This document shows, piece after piece, positions 33,398 through 42,192 of a DNA stretch of 64,000 bases. Numbering within the stretch: position 1 is the first letter of the stretch; each line of letters begins with the position of its first letter. Source of the stretch: Deferribacteres bacterium. Its GTDB lineage: Bacteria; Zhuqueibacterota; Zhuqueibacteria; Zhuqueibacterales; Geothermadaptataceae. The position numbers were made by a program, and so were the translations under genes. Location of the stretch: positions 248,001-312,000 of the forward strand of contig JACKDE010000004.1 in NCBI GenBank assembly GCA_020633675.1, read 5' to 3'. The notes under the pieces are model-generated. The model had not been told where the DNA came from, did no database searches, and saw only the letters and a list, made by a program, of their open reading frames with translations.

Positions 33398-35698
33398 TCA
33401 GAACTGCGAACCGACAGTAATATAATAGCGGCGATCGCGCAAAGCGATGCCCTCCAAGACCAAGTCCTGGTTGTTTAAAAGATTTCGTCCACTGACATTG
33501 GCAAACAGCTTAATTTTAAACAAGGTAAAGGTTTTGCTCAGGTGCAGATCGAGATTGCTGTAATCCGGCAAAATGACCTGAACAGGCTGGCCATCCAGTT
33601 GCCGCAAGCGCGCAATTTGCTCACCTTCTTTAAACCACAAGGCCTGAAAGTTATACCCTGCGTGATCGATAATGAGGCTGAGCGTACGTTTCATGTCGGA
33701 TTTAAAAGGAAAAACATCCTTGTCCGATATCCAATATTTCGAAAGCCCCAATCCGATGGTCACTTTTTTCTTATAAAGATAGGCGCTCGGCTTTAGTTCC
33801 AGACCGGAAATGCTCGCATCCGGCACGCTAAAGTAGGTTGCAACCGGGCTGGTGACATTGGCCACCGTCACAATTTTATTGTCATAATGGTTTTGAAAAT
33901 AGAGTGCATCGATGCTCCAGCCATAAATAACCGGTTGATCGTAAATCTGGCGGGATAGCTTTGCGCCGAGCTCGATGCTGTTGTTTTTTTCAGGGGCTAA
34001 ATTGGCGCTGGCACCAATCCGCGAAGTCAGCAAACTGGGATCCTCCGCCAGGCTGATCTGTTGGAACAGTGTCGGAAACTTGACATTTGTTCCAAAGTTC
34101 ATGTAGGCCTGCAGCGAAAAATCGTTTTGCAGGCCGTTTACTCCCACCGACAACTTCATGATGGTTTCACGCCAATCGTTGTTTGCCTGCGCAGTGATCT
34201 GATCACGCTGCCCGCTGTCCGCTTCGCGGAACTGTGCATCTTTCTGGGTATCCTTGATAAAATCGTGGCGCACACTCAGGTTTAAATCGAAAGATTGCAA
34301 AAAATCGGCATCGACATCATTGCGCAATTTGGCAATCGATACCAGGCCGTGGTGTTCGCGCTGCAGCAATGCAGATTTTAGACCGATTTGCTGCAAATTG
34401 CTGCCGGTTCGGTCATCAAAAAAGTCCAGCTCTGCACGCTGGTACTGATAGCCGAACAGCCAATCGACTTTGCCCAACTCAAGCGTGTTCTCGGCATTGA
34501 AATGGATTGAATTGTCATCGTACGAGCGATCCAGAAATCCGGTTCCGGTGCGAATGACTTGCGTTTCGAGCAACTCCTTATAGGACATCGAAACGCTGTA
34601 ATTTGCAAAGCGTGACATGTCCGCGGCAAACTTTGCAGTATACAATCGGTTTTTGTTGCCTACCGTTTCATCGTCACGTTCATTGCGATAATCGACCTGG
34701 GTATCGATAAACATCACATTGAGAGAGCGGCCACGGCGTGGATTATCATGGCCGTCGAAGGAGAAGCTCATGCTTGCGGTGTGATGCGTCGATTCGTTGG
34801 TGAGACGGGCGCTATCGCCATTTTCATCGAAATCGATAAATTTCCGTTCGACGCCTCCGCGTTTGTAGCTATAACTTGCATTGAAGCGATCAGAGCGCCA
34901 GAGCAGATTTTCCGGATTGACGTGCAGGCCCCAATTGCCCGAACGGTATGTGCCAACCCGCTGCTGAAATCGCAACGAATAGTCCAGTTTGGTTTTAGGC
35001 ACGATGTTGATCACCCCGGAAAACGCGTCCGGACCGTAAAGCGCGGTATTGCTGCCTTTGATGATTTCGAAGCGCTGGACATCTTCCAGATCGATGAGCG
35101 ACAGGTCGAAAACATTGTCATAGACATTGTTCATTTTCACGCCGTTGTACATCACCACAACTTCATCGGCATTGCCGCCGCGGATAGCGACGGTCTTTTT
35201 GCCGCTGAGGTCTTCTTCCACCTGCACGCTATGGTCGGTGCGCAGAAGATCGCCTGCGTCAACATAGCCGCGAATTTCAAAATCCTTGGCATTCACCACG
35301 GCAAGCGTCTGTGGAATGTCCTTTTGAATTTCAGGGCGGTCGATTGCCTCACCGCTGACTTCGACACCCTGCAGCGGAATGATGCGCGGTTGCAGGTACA
35401 CCACATTGATCGAGCGCAGTGAATCGAGCGACAATTCGAGAATTTCGAAAGCGACATGCTGAAAAACGATTTTCGTGGTTTTAGCATCGCCGAGCACAAG
35501 CAGCGAAAACCGGCCCGTTTGATCGGTAACCGTACCAACCTGGCTGCTTTTTACATAGATATTGACACTTGGGATATCCTGATGTGAATTGATGTCACGG
35601 ACATGGCCGGAAATTCTGACTTGCTGCGCCAGCGCAGTGAACGATGAGGTTGCGATCAGTGAAAACAATAGCATCGCAATCCATTTTCTTGCGTTCAT
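33398..35698 (-). CDS. TonB-dependent receptor (with carboxypeptidase-regulatory-like N-domain)
   Basis: The 766-residue outer-membrane protein has a signal peptide (MLLFSLIATSSFTALAQ), an N-terminal carboxypeptidase-regulatory-like domain (VRISGHVRDINSHQDIPSVN), and a plug domain with TVAIRGGNADEVVVMYNGVK and FEIIKGSNTALYGPDAFSGV. A beta-barrel follows and ends in aromatic YYITVGSQF, the usual terminal strand. The plug and barrel proportions are normal for a small-ligand receptor; it lacks SusC-type size. ATG 35698 follows GAGGTAC. It is flanked on both sides by lipoprotein paralogues of one family, which suggests that they assist ligand capture, as SusD does for SusC, although they have no SusD-like sequence. 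Ligand unknown. Confidence 0.9.
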   Translation of the reverse strand: MNARKWIAMLLFSLIATSSFTALAQQVRISGHVRDINSHQDIPSVNIYVKSSQVGTVTDQTGRFSLLVLGDAKTTKIVFQHVAFEILELSLDSLRSINVVYLQPRIIPLQGVEVSGEAIDRPEIQKDIPQTLAVVNAKDFEIRGYVDAGDLLRTDHSVQVEEDLSGKKTVAIRGGNADEVVVMYNGVKMNNVYDNVFDLSLIDLEDVQRFEIIKGSNTALYGPDAFSGVINIVPKTKLDYSLRFQQRVGTYRSGNWGLHVNPENLLWRSDRFNASYSYKRGGVERKFIDFDENGDSARLTNESTHHTASMSFSFDGHDNPRRGRSLNVMFIDTQVDYRNERDDETVGNKNRLYTAKFAADMSRFANYSVSMSYKELLETQVIRTGTGFLDRSYDDNSIHFNAENTLELGKVDWLFGYQYQRAELDFFDDRTGSNLQQIGLKSALLQREHHGLVSIAKLRNDVDADFLQSFDLNLSVRHDFIKDTQKDAQFREADSGQRDQITAQANNDWRETIMKLSVGVNGLQNDFSLQAYMNFGTNVKFPTLFQQISLAEDPSLLTSRIGASANLAPEKNNSIELGAKLSRQIYDQPVIYGWSIDALYFQNHYDNKIVTVANVTSPVATYFSVPDASISGLELKPSAYLYKKKVTIGLGLSKYWISDKDVFPFKSDMKRTLSLIIDHAGYNFQALWFKEGEQIARLRQLDGQPVQVILPDYSNLDLHLSKTFTLFKIKLFANVSGRNLLNNQDLVLEGIALRDRRYYITVGSQF

Positions 35699-35898
35699 AA
35701 TGAGTACCTCATGAGTTAATGGAGTCTTCTTGACGCGGCCATGGCCAGTCACGACTACACAGTACAGCCGCTAACAGTATCAAAAACGTCTGCGGGGACA
35801 TCATCGTGCTCTCATTTCAATGCTTACTCATCATGTCCGAAAGAAATGCCCCACTGAACCACAGGCTTATTTACAGAATTGATAACGTTTGGTGATCC

Positions 35899-36759
35899 TT
35901 AGAAGACAAAAAAGCCACCGCCTTCTCTCTTCACCGGAATATTTAAAAAATCAGGATGTGGCTCTAAAATATGCTCTCCGAGACTTTGCAAAAGTTGATC
36001 TGGCAATTGTATGTTTTCGATAAAAAAATAGGGGATGACCTCGTATTCGCCGACCGGTAAGAAGAGATCGCGAACTGTAGCAGTATTAAATTGGAAAACG
36101 CCGCGACGGCTTGTGCTTGCTTCAGAAGTAACAAAAACTGTTTCTCGTGTATCCGCACCCTGATCCGGAATGTCGACAAAAACCTGGTTAGATGCTTTAT
36201 GCAGGAAGAACAGGCCTCCAAGCAAACCACCAACTGATTTTGGAAAAATGACGGTAACCGTGTCGGTGACAGCATGTAATGAAACCAGAACATCGACAGG
36301 CGGCGCAAGAATAGAAGACGCCGAGTCCGGATGAACGAGAGTAAAAACATCCAGCTTTTTGAACAAATCAATGGTCTCATTGAACTGCCCAGATGCATCA
36401 AGTGAACCTTGACCATATTGAATTTCGCCGTTTTGCAAAAAGATGCTTTTTGTGGCGACGGTGTAGTTTGCCACGAAGAAATACACCTGGTAAACTCCGG
36501 TTGCACCGGAAACGCGTTCGCGCGGAAGTTCCAGCAGGAACCGTCCATCGCGATCCGTGAGCGTGGAAATGTTAATGCCTTCCAACCAAACATAAACATT
36601 GCTGTTGTCACGGTCGCTACGGTGCAGGTCAACCTGGCCGGATATATTGGTAGGTTGGGGCGCGACGTCATCATTGAATGGGGACTTTGTACAAGCGCTG
36701 GCAAAAACCAGCGCTGCGCAGAGCCAGCCCACCGCGCCAAGTATTTTCTTTTGGGGCAT
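35899..36759 (-). CDS. Surface-lipoprotein paralogue 4
   Basis: The 286-residue protein has signal LGAVGWLCAALVFASAC followed by TKSPFNDD. It shares the family blocks: NISGQVDLHRSDRDNSNVYV, WLEGINISTLTDRDGRFLLE, VYQVYFFVANYTVATKSIFL and PVGEYEVIPYFFIENIQLPD, ending IPVKREGGGFFVF. It is more diverged than paralogues 2 and 3 and lacks their Cys pair, and with paralogue 1 it shares the CTKSP start. It lies upstream of the TonB-dependent receptor on the same strand, 200 nt from its start. ATG 36759 is chosen for the signal peptide; the frame is open upstream to 36882. Confidence 0.73.
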   Translation of the reverse strand: MPQKKILGAVGWLCAALVFASACTKSPFNDDVAPQPTNISGQVDLHRSDRDNSNVYVWLEGINISTLTDRDGRFLLELPRERVSGATGVYQVYFFVANYTVATKSIFLQNGEIQYGQGSLDASGQFNETIDLFKKLDVFTLVHPDSASSILAPPVDVLVSLHAVTDTVTVIFPKSVGGLLGGLFFLHKASNQVFVDIPDQGADTRETVFVTSEASTSRRGVFQFNTATVRDLFLPVGEYEVIPYFFIENIQLPDQLLQSLGEHILEPHPDFLNIPVKREGGGFFVF

Positions 36760-36920
36760 AGCGCAAATCCAATTGGAGAGCCGTTCCGATGCCTGTACAC
36801 GCGCTAAGGCTTTGCCATATTTATAGCCTTGCAGGCAGCAGAACAATACCAGTTTCGAATTGCGGCGGCTGGACATGATCAAATTGCGTCTCGTTCACCA
36901 GGCCGTATTTTGCCAACCCG

Positions 36921-38297
36921 CTATTGCAGAAAACGTTCCCACATTCTATCGGACAGTTCTCCACGCATGTTGGAATGAACAAGCTCCAAATTTCCGTAAC
37001 CATTGCGGTCGACAAAAACAAATTCTACACCGCGATCCAGGCTGTAATAGCGCCAGATTTGATATGCCTTGGTCTGGGAGTCGGCTGGCGAACGGTCGAC
37101 TTCGTCAGCTTCCCCATAAAGAATGTAAATACGGCCACGGTCGGTATCCCAGCCGTCCCTGCCAAAAGCGCCATAGTTTTTATTCGCAGTCTCAACGCGG
37201 TCGAGATAATCGCTGCGCGTAATCGCCGGCTTGTCGCCACGCCCAGTGGAAACTTCCGTCCAGAATTTCACCAAAAAGTCGCGAACGCCGGATTCGGTAT
37301 CCACCTGCGGAAACATCAATACTTCATTTTCTGTTGCGACGTAGCGCGCCATTTCGAATTCTTTGCGCATATCTTTTAGAGAAAGCTTTTTCAGTGCTTT
37401 GGTCACTTCGGTCTGTTCGGCAAGGGCTTTGTTGTTGATATGCGGATTGAAAATGGTGAATGCTTTTTGTGTCCTCGTGAACTCATTTTCATTCTCATCC
37501 AGCACCACGCAACGAAAAGTGTATTTGCCTGCAGGGTGAGAAGTAATGGTCAGGTTCCCCACCAGCAGCCCTGTCTCGGCGTTGTAGGCTTGCTGCTTCG
37601 TGCTTTCACGAACGATATTGTCGTTGGCATCCAGAATGTATGTCTTGACAGTATAGTTCTGCCCGGGCGTCAGGTTATAGAGCTCTGAGTAGTAGAAAAG
37701 CACCGGCGAAGTGGCGATTCCCAGAACCAGTGATGGTATCGGCACAACTTCGAGGCCATTCTTGTAAAACAGGTCTGTTTTGTTCTGAGAACGAGCGATT
37801 TTTTTACACATTTCAATATCGCTCATCTGCACCGGTTCAGAGAAAGCGGAAACGACAAAACTCATCGACACGCTGTCCTGACTTTCTGATGCCAGCGAGT
37901 CCACCGCAGTGACTTCCATCGAATAATCGCCGATGGGCAAGACAAAACCGGCCTGTGTCACAAGAGGATAGCGGTACCACGGTTGGCTGGTATCCTTTTC
38001 TGCAATTTTGAGCGGAAAGGCATTTTCAGCCACCGGCTCGCCGCTCAAACGATCCAATATTCTTGTTTTTAACATTACGCCGGCGTGGTATACACCATCC
38101 ACTTTCTCGTATTTGAGCATATTGGGATAAAGGCCATAATAGACCTCGAGATAGCCGCTTTGACTATCGTTTTTAAAGCGGGCAAAATCAACATTGATAA
38201 AAAAATCGCCGGCGGCAGGTCCTGCTTGTTGCTGCGAAAAAACATCTGCAACCAGGGCAGAAATAAATAGCAGGGTATAAATTAGCTTTTTCATCAT
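36921..38297 (-). CDS. GWxTD-domain protein (exported)
   Basis: The 458-residue protein has a signal peptide (MKKLIYTLLFISALVADVFS), an N-terminal beta-rich part (about residues 30-280), and a C-terminal domain that contains the family signature. That signature is AFGRDGWDTDRGRIYILYGE, followed by the conserved YQIWRYYSLDRGVEFVFVD. GWxTD proteins occur in Bacteroidota, Acidobacteriota, KSB1 and relatives; their function is unknown. It starts 22 nt after the PIG-L-like gene on the same strand, so the two form an operon. The tandem ATGs at 38297/38294 follow GGGAG; the second has the better spacing. Confidence 0.87.
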   Translation of the reverse strand: MMKKLIYTLLFISALVADVFSQQQAGPAAGDFFINVDFARFKNDSQSGYLEVYYGLYPNMLKYEKVDGVYHAGVMLKTRILDRLSGEPVAENAFPLKIAEKDTSQPWYRYPLVTQAGFVLPIGDYSMEVTAVDSLASESQDSVSMSFVVSAFSEPVQMSDIEMCKKIARSQNKTDLFYKNGLEVVPIPSLVLGIATSPVLFYYSELYNLTPGQNYTVKTYILDANDNIVRESTKQQAYNAETGLLVGNLTITSHPAGKYTFRCVVLDENENEFTRTQKAFTIFNPHINNKALAEQTEVTKALKKLSLKDMRKEFEMARYVATENEVLMFPQVDTESGVRDFLVKFWTEVSTGRGDKPAITRSDYLDRVETANKNYGAFGRDGWDTDRGRIYILYGEADEVDRSPADSQTKAYQIWRYYSLDRGVEFVFVDRNGYGNLELVHSNMRGELSDRMWERFLQ

Positions 38298-38319
38298 AAC
38301 TCCCACTCTTTCAATAATT

Positions 38320-40725
38320 TTACTCAGAGACGATATTTGCAAACAATCGAAAAGCACCTGCATGGACATGCTGCAATTGGTGCGACAGGGCTAAATCGAC
38401 ATAGGTTTTTCGACCTGCGCCAACTTTCTGCGTCACCAGCAAAGGTGCACCGGAATCCTGTGCTTTGATCGGTTGTTCGAACGTTTCGCTGTCGCTGATA
38501 GAAACAACATTGTGACTGCGCAAAAAGAGCCAGTCGTGCCAATCCTGCGGCTGAATCGCATTGGGTTGCGCCAAAAACGGATGTCCTGCATCAGTCGATA
38601 CCGGCAACTCGCCGTAATGATGGCTGGTCGCTTCCAACTCGATTCCCGGGATCAGTGGATCGACATTCCACACAGAAGCATCTTGCGCCAGAACGATCAG
38701 ATGTCCGCCGCGCTCGACAAATCGATCCAGGGTACTCTTGTGGTTTGACAGATCTGGCAGCAAAGTCATCACGCGTTTATCCAGAATAAAGACATCAATT
38801 GAGTCCAATTGTTGCTCAAAATCTTTGTCGAGCGTGATTTTCTGCGCATCCATCTGCAAATTTGTGAGTGCGGCTTGCAATGGGCTTGCTTCGATCCCCG
38901 TCAACAAGCCGACTTTTTTGCCGGTTTCAGCACGCGCATCGAACTTAATGGCCGTGAATTGCGCCACGACATCGCCATGAATCATGATCGGGATTTGATA
39001 TTTGCCATTTCCAAGTCGACTATTCCACACAGGATAGAATGTAATCAGCTGGCTATCTTCCTTGTTCGACAGCCGAAAAGCTTGTCCTTCAGCATTGGCG
39101 AACTCGTGATCGATCTTAACGGTATCCACGACACCATCGCGGGAATGATTTTGCAGCTTGAGCAAGATTTCGGTGCCAGAGCCCATTCGTACGATAGGTG
39201 TCAACACCTCGGTTTCGAAGCGAGGTACAAAATCAATGTTCACCTGGGAGCGATGGATAAAACTGTAGGCAGGATCCTGTTCACTGTGCATAACAAAAAA
39301 CAGCATTTCGCTGCCAAGGTTCTCAAATTTCAGGCCGTTGGTGGCAAAAGGAACATTAAATTCCACATCACCAGGTGTTACCAGACGATAGGGATCGTCA
39401 AAGACCAGCGGCAGATTGCTATGGCTGGCTTCGTTAATCACCCAGCCATTATTGGCCAAACCACCGAAGAACAGCCTGGTTTTGCCTTCTTCGCGAATCC
39501 CTTCAACTTTCGAAATATTCAAAAAGGTCAACTGCAAAGCTGTCAGGGCGGTGTCACTGATGGTGTAGTGCACCTTTACCCCAAGCAAGCTGTTACGCAG
39601 TTCGTCAAGTCCCTTTTTCCACATCAGCAGAGAACGATTTTCACGAGTCGTCATTTTTTCACGTTCGGGCAAGCGGTATATGACCGAATCCATCCAGGTT
39701 GCCAATGTCTTCAGGGCCTGCTCCTGATTCCCATCCAGAGCAATTTGGGTCAACTGCTTTATGCCCTGTTCAATGCCCTGCAGCTTTGGGCTCGCCGCGA
39801 TCGGCAATCCTTCATCAAGCCGTGTAGCCGGAGTTGGCGTTTCTTCAAACGCAGGCATATAGGTATGCGATTGATTCGCAAGCCAATTTTTGCGCTGCAC
39901 AGCGATGGACCGATATTTTTGTGCCGCTTCTGCAGCAATTTCACGATAAGATTTCTTCCATTTGGGATGCTGAGCGCCGATAGCTACAGACAAACCGTTA
40001 GGGTCATTTGTCCGCACATAAACGCGCTCGACTCGCCATGCAGGCCCGCCCTGCCCAGCCGTTTCATCCGATTGCGCTGTCGAATCCATTGCCGCACTGC
40101 GCAACGCATCAATCAAGACCTGCTGTTCCATGCTTGCAGAAAGTTCTTTATCATTGCTGGCAAGCAAGATCATGTCAGGCTGCGTTTTTGCCAGCAGGGC
40201 TTTCAGTTTTTCCTGTAAATGAGCTTTTCGCCAAACTTGCTCAATCGATTGGCGGTCACGATAGGCCACGATATCGGCAAAATTCAAAAAGTGCGCTTCC
40301 GCGCCGATTACCGTTAATGCTGCCTTTGCTTCGTTACGCCGTGTTGCCGCGCGATAATTTCCAAACTCGCCGCGCAGATCGCTTTCGCCACCTTCGCCGT
40401 TGGTGACATAGGCGCTAAAAATATTTGCACCACGTGCAAAACGAAAATAAGCCAAGGTTTCCAGGTCTTCAAAACCCGGCTCTATCGCAATCGAAAGCAC
40501 ATTGATATCATTTTCCACATCCAGGGCTCGCTGGTAAACGGCTGCGTCGCCTACTTCCTGGAAATAGCCCGGGTCCATCTGCACGGATTCATCTGCGCAA
40601 CCGAAATAAAAGAGCAGCGCAATGAACGCACTCCATAAGCATATTCTTTTGAAAAAAGATGAAAGCATGAAAAACGGCCGTTGCTTTTTGTTAAGTCGAA
40701 TTTTCAAATCGAATGGATTCATCAT
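38320..40725 (-). CDS. PIG-L-like protein with degenerate metal site and GATase1-like C-domain
   Basis: The protein (801 residues from ATG 40725) has a membrane or lipoprotein-like N-terminus (SAFIALLFYFGCADES). A PIG-L/LmbE-type Rossmann domain covers about residues 70-270, including GANIFSAYVTNGEGGESD, and the C-terminus (about 640-800) resembles a class-I glutamine-amidotransferase fold (LDRFVERGGHLIVLAQDASV). In PIG-L deacetylases the first strand is followed by HPDDE, which binds zinc; here the corresponding segment reads SIAIEPGFEDLETL, so the His and Asp ligands are lost. The protein is thus probably a non-catalytic relative or a binding protein. ATG 40668 (MLSSFFKR) is an alternative start. 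It heads an operon with the GWxTD gene. Confidence 0.72.
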   Translation of the reverse strand: MMNPFDLKIRLNKKQRPFFMLSSFFKRICLWSAFIALLFYFGCADESVQMDPGYFQEVGDAAVYQRALDVENDINVLSIAIEPGFEDLETLAYFRFARGANIFSAYVTNGEGGESDLRGEFGNYRAATRRNEAKAALTVIGAEAHFLNFADIVAYRDRQSIEQVWRKAHLQEKLKALLAKTQPDMILLASNDKELSASMEQQVLIDALRSAAMDSTAQSDETAGQGGPAWRVERVYVRTNDPNGLSVAIGAQHPKWKKSYREIAAEAAQKYRSIAVQRKNWLANQSHTYMPAFEETPTPATRLDEGLPIAASPKLQGIEQGIKQLTQIALDGNQEQALKTLATWMDSVIYRLPEREKMTTRENRSLLMWKKGLDELRNSLLGVKVHYTISDTALTALQLTFLNISKVEGIREEGKTRLFFGGLANNGWVINEASHSNLPLVFDDPYRLVTPGDVEFNVPFATNGLKFENLGSEMLFFVMHSEQDPAYSFIHRSQVNIDFVPRFETEVLTPIVRMGSGTEILLKLQNHSRDGVVDTVKIDHEFANAEGQAFRLSNKEDSQLITFYPVWNSRLGNGKYQIPIMIHGDVVAQFTAIKFDARAETGKKVGLLTGIEASPLQAALTNLQMDAQKITLDKDFEQQLDSIDVFILDKRVMTLLPDLSNHKSTLDRFVERGGHLIVLAQDASVWNVDPLIPGIELEATSHHYGELPVSTDAGHPFLAQPNAIQPQDWHDWLFLRSHNVVSISDSETFEQPIKAQDSGAPLLVTQKVGAGRKTYVDLALSHQLQHVHAGAFRLFANIVSE

Positions 40726-40968
40726 CTGGCAAAAATAATAGTTTGGTGTTGGTGATTGATACGAATTATTTAACACAGGTCGACATAAGCATTTTCTGGC
40801 TGAGAGAGCGTCATGTTCATGGTTCGATTTCGCTCACCATGAAGAATCTGATTTTTTGCTTATATCGAACTCTCGTTAATGTGCATGCTGAAAATAGCAT
40901 ATTCGTAATAAAATTCAAAGCAATTCAATGTGGTCTATACTGTGTTGCAGTCCCCAGAATGGGCTGAC
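40726..40968. other. Intergenic region
   Basis: Together with the terminator to its right, this forms a 315-nt gap upstream of the PIG-L-like gene. I see no gene and no clear promoter in it. Confidence 0.4.
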
Positions 40969-41003
40969 AAAAAGAAAGGCTGCCCAAAAATGAGCAGCCT
41001 TTC
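40969..41003 (-). terminator. Rho-independent terminator of the PorV-like gene
   Basis: GAAAGGCTGC (40974-40983) pairs with GCAGCCTTTC (40994-41003) around a 10-nt loop; on the minus strand a run of five U follows (40969-40973). It lies 37 nt past the stop of the PorV-like gene. Confidence 0.9.
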
Positions 41004-41040
41004 AACCACAGCATACAAGCCAAATCGCCTGTATCGGAAA

Positions 41041-42105
41041 TTAGAAGCCCAGTCTGATACTGAACATGTTGTTGTTGTTGAAATAATCAACCGAACGGTA
41101 TGCATAGTCGATGGTGATATCGACACCAGGGCTCATGTAAGTCAGGCCGAAACCAAAACTCGGGCCAAAGATGTCCGCATCATCGGCAGCTTTATCGTTC
41201 GCTTCGATACCCGCGCGGCCAGCCAATGCCAGCGACATGCCAACATTGTAGCTGACTTCACCACCAACTTTGTAGCCGTCGAGGGCCAGGTTGTTGTTTT
41301 CGTAAGCGCCGGCAACGTTCCAGCTCAACTGATCGTTGATTTTGTTTTCATATGCCAGGCCAATTTCAACCGACGAAGGCAGTTCAAAACTACCTGCTTC
41401 GCTTGCGTAATATTGCACAGGACGACGGCCATCGGTAGCCTGTGCCTGACGCAGCAAGCCGGTACCGTCAAAGTTGACCCGAGGACCGAAGTTTTTGATC
41501 GCAACACCCAGGTTGACGCCGTCGAAGCCAGCGACACCATGATATTGGACACCCACGTCAACGGCAAAGCCGTTACCGGCAACGCGCTGCATGCTTTCAG
41601 AGATAATCTTGAAATTCACGCCAGCGGCGATAGCGTCGGTAAACTGACGCGCATAGGTCAAACCAACATTGATGAAGGTCGGTGAAAAGGTTCTGCCTGC
41701 AAAACCTTCAGGATCGTCAGTGGTCGTCAATGGAATATCACCAAAGTCGAGCGCCTTGACACTGAAAGCCAGCTTGCCAAAACCACCGAAATTCAAAGCA
41801 ATCGCACCATAGTTGGTGGTAATGTCAGCGATGTAGGACATCGTGCTGAACATACCTTCAGCGGAAGCATCCATGTGGCCGAGGCCAGCCGGATTCCAGT
41901 GGATCGCATTTACACCAGTTGTGGTTGCAATGGTCGCACCGGCCATCGCCATGGCGCGGCTGCCAACGGGAATCAATAGCTCGGAGGCTGCAGCCGTACC
42001 GATTCTATTATTCTTCACATCGGGCTGCTGCGCCGACACGCTGCTGACTGTCAAAGCCAGAGCAGCGAAGATGCTGATGAGAAAATGAAGTTTCTTATAA
42101 TTCAT
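41041..42105 (-). CDS. PorV/PorQ-family outer-membrane beta-barrel protein
   Basis: The 354-residue protein has a signal peptide (LISIFAALALTVSSVSAQ), then ASELLIPVGSRAMAMAGATI and ATTTGVNAIHWNPAGLGH, the hallmark start of PorV/UPF0164 (FadL-like) barrels. It ends in aromatic strands with terminal FSIRLGF. PorV shuttles cargo of the type IX secretion system in Bacteroidota. Here it lies 87 nt after a large secreted protein with a C-terminal sorting-like domain and downstream of a TonB-dependent receptor, so a role in surface delivery of that protein is likely, though no other T9SS component is in the window. ATG 42105 follows AAGGAG. A strong terminator follows. Confidence 0.87.
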   Translation of the reverse strand: MNYKKLHFLISIFAALALTVSSVSAQQPDVKNNRIGTAAASELLIPVGSRAMAMAGATIATTTGVNAIHWNPAGLGHMDASAEGMFSTMSYIADITTNYGAIALNFGGFGKLAFSVKALDFGDIPLTTTDDPEGFAGRTFSPTFINVGLTYARQFTDAIAAGVNFKIISESMQRVAGNGFAVDVGVQYHGVAGFDGVNLGVAIKNFGPRVNFDGTGLLRQAQATDGRRPVQYYASEAGSFELPSSVEIGLAYENKINDQLSWNVAGAYENNNLALDGYKVGGEVSYNVGMSLALAGRAGIEANDKAADDADIFGPSFGFGLTYMSPGVDITIDYAYRSVDYFNNNNMFSIRLGF

Positions 42106-42192
42106 TGTATTTTCTCCTTGGTTCATAATTTTATGCTTACACGAGCTTCCGATGCTCGAACGCACCGGAAGCTCAAGCGTTAAGCGCAAATC

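Noticed and set aside
38809..40218. 469-residue open frame opposite the PIG-L-like gene
   Set aside because: It is the antisense shadow of a real gene, with Cys/His/Arg-rich composition and no recognisable domain.
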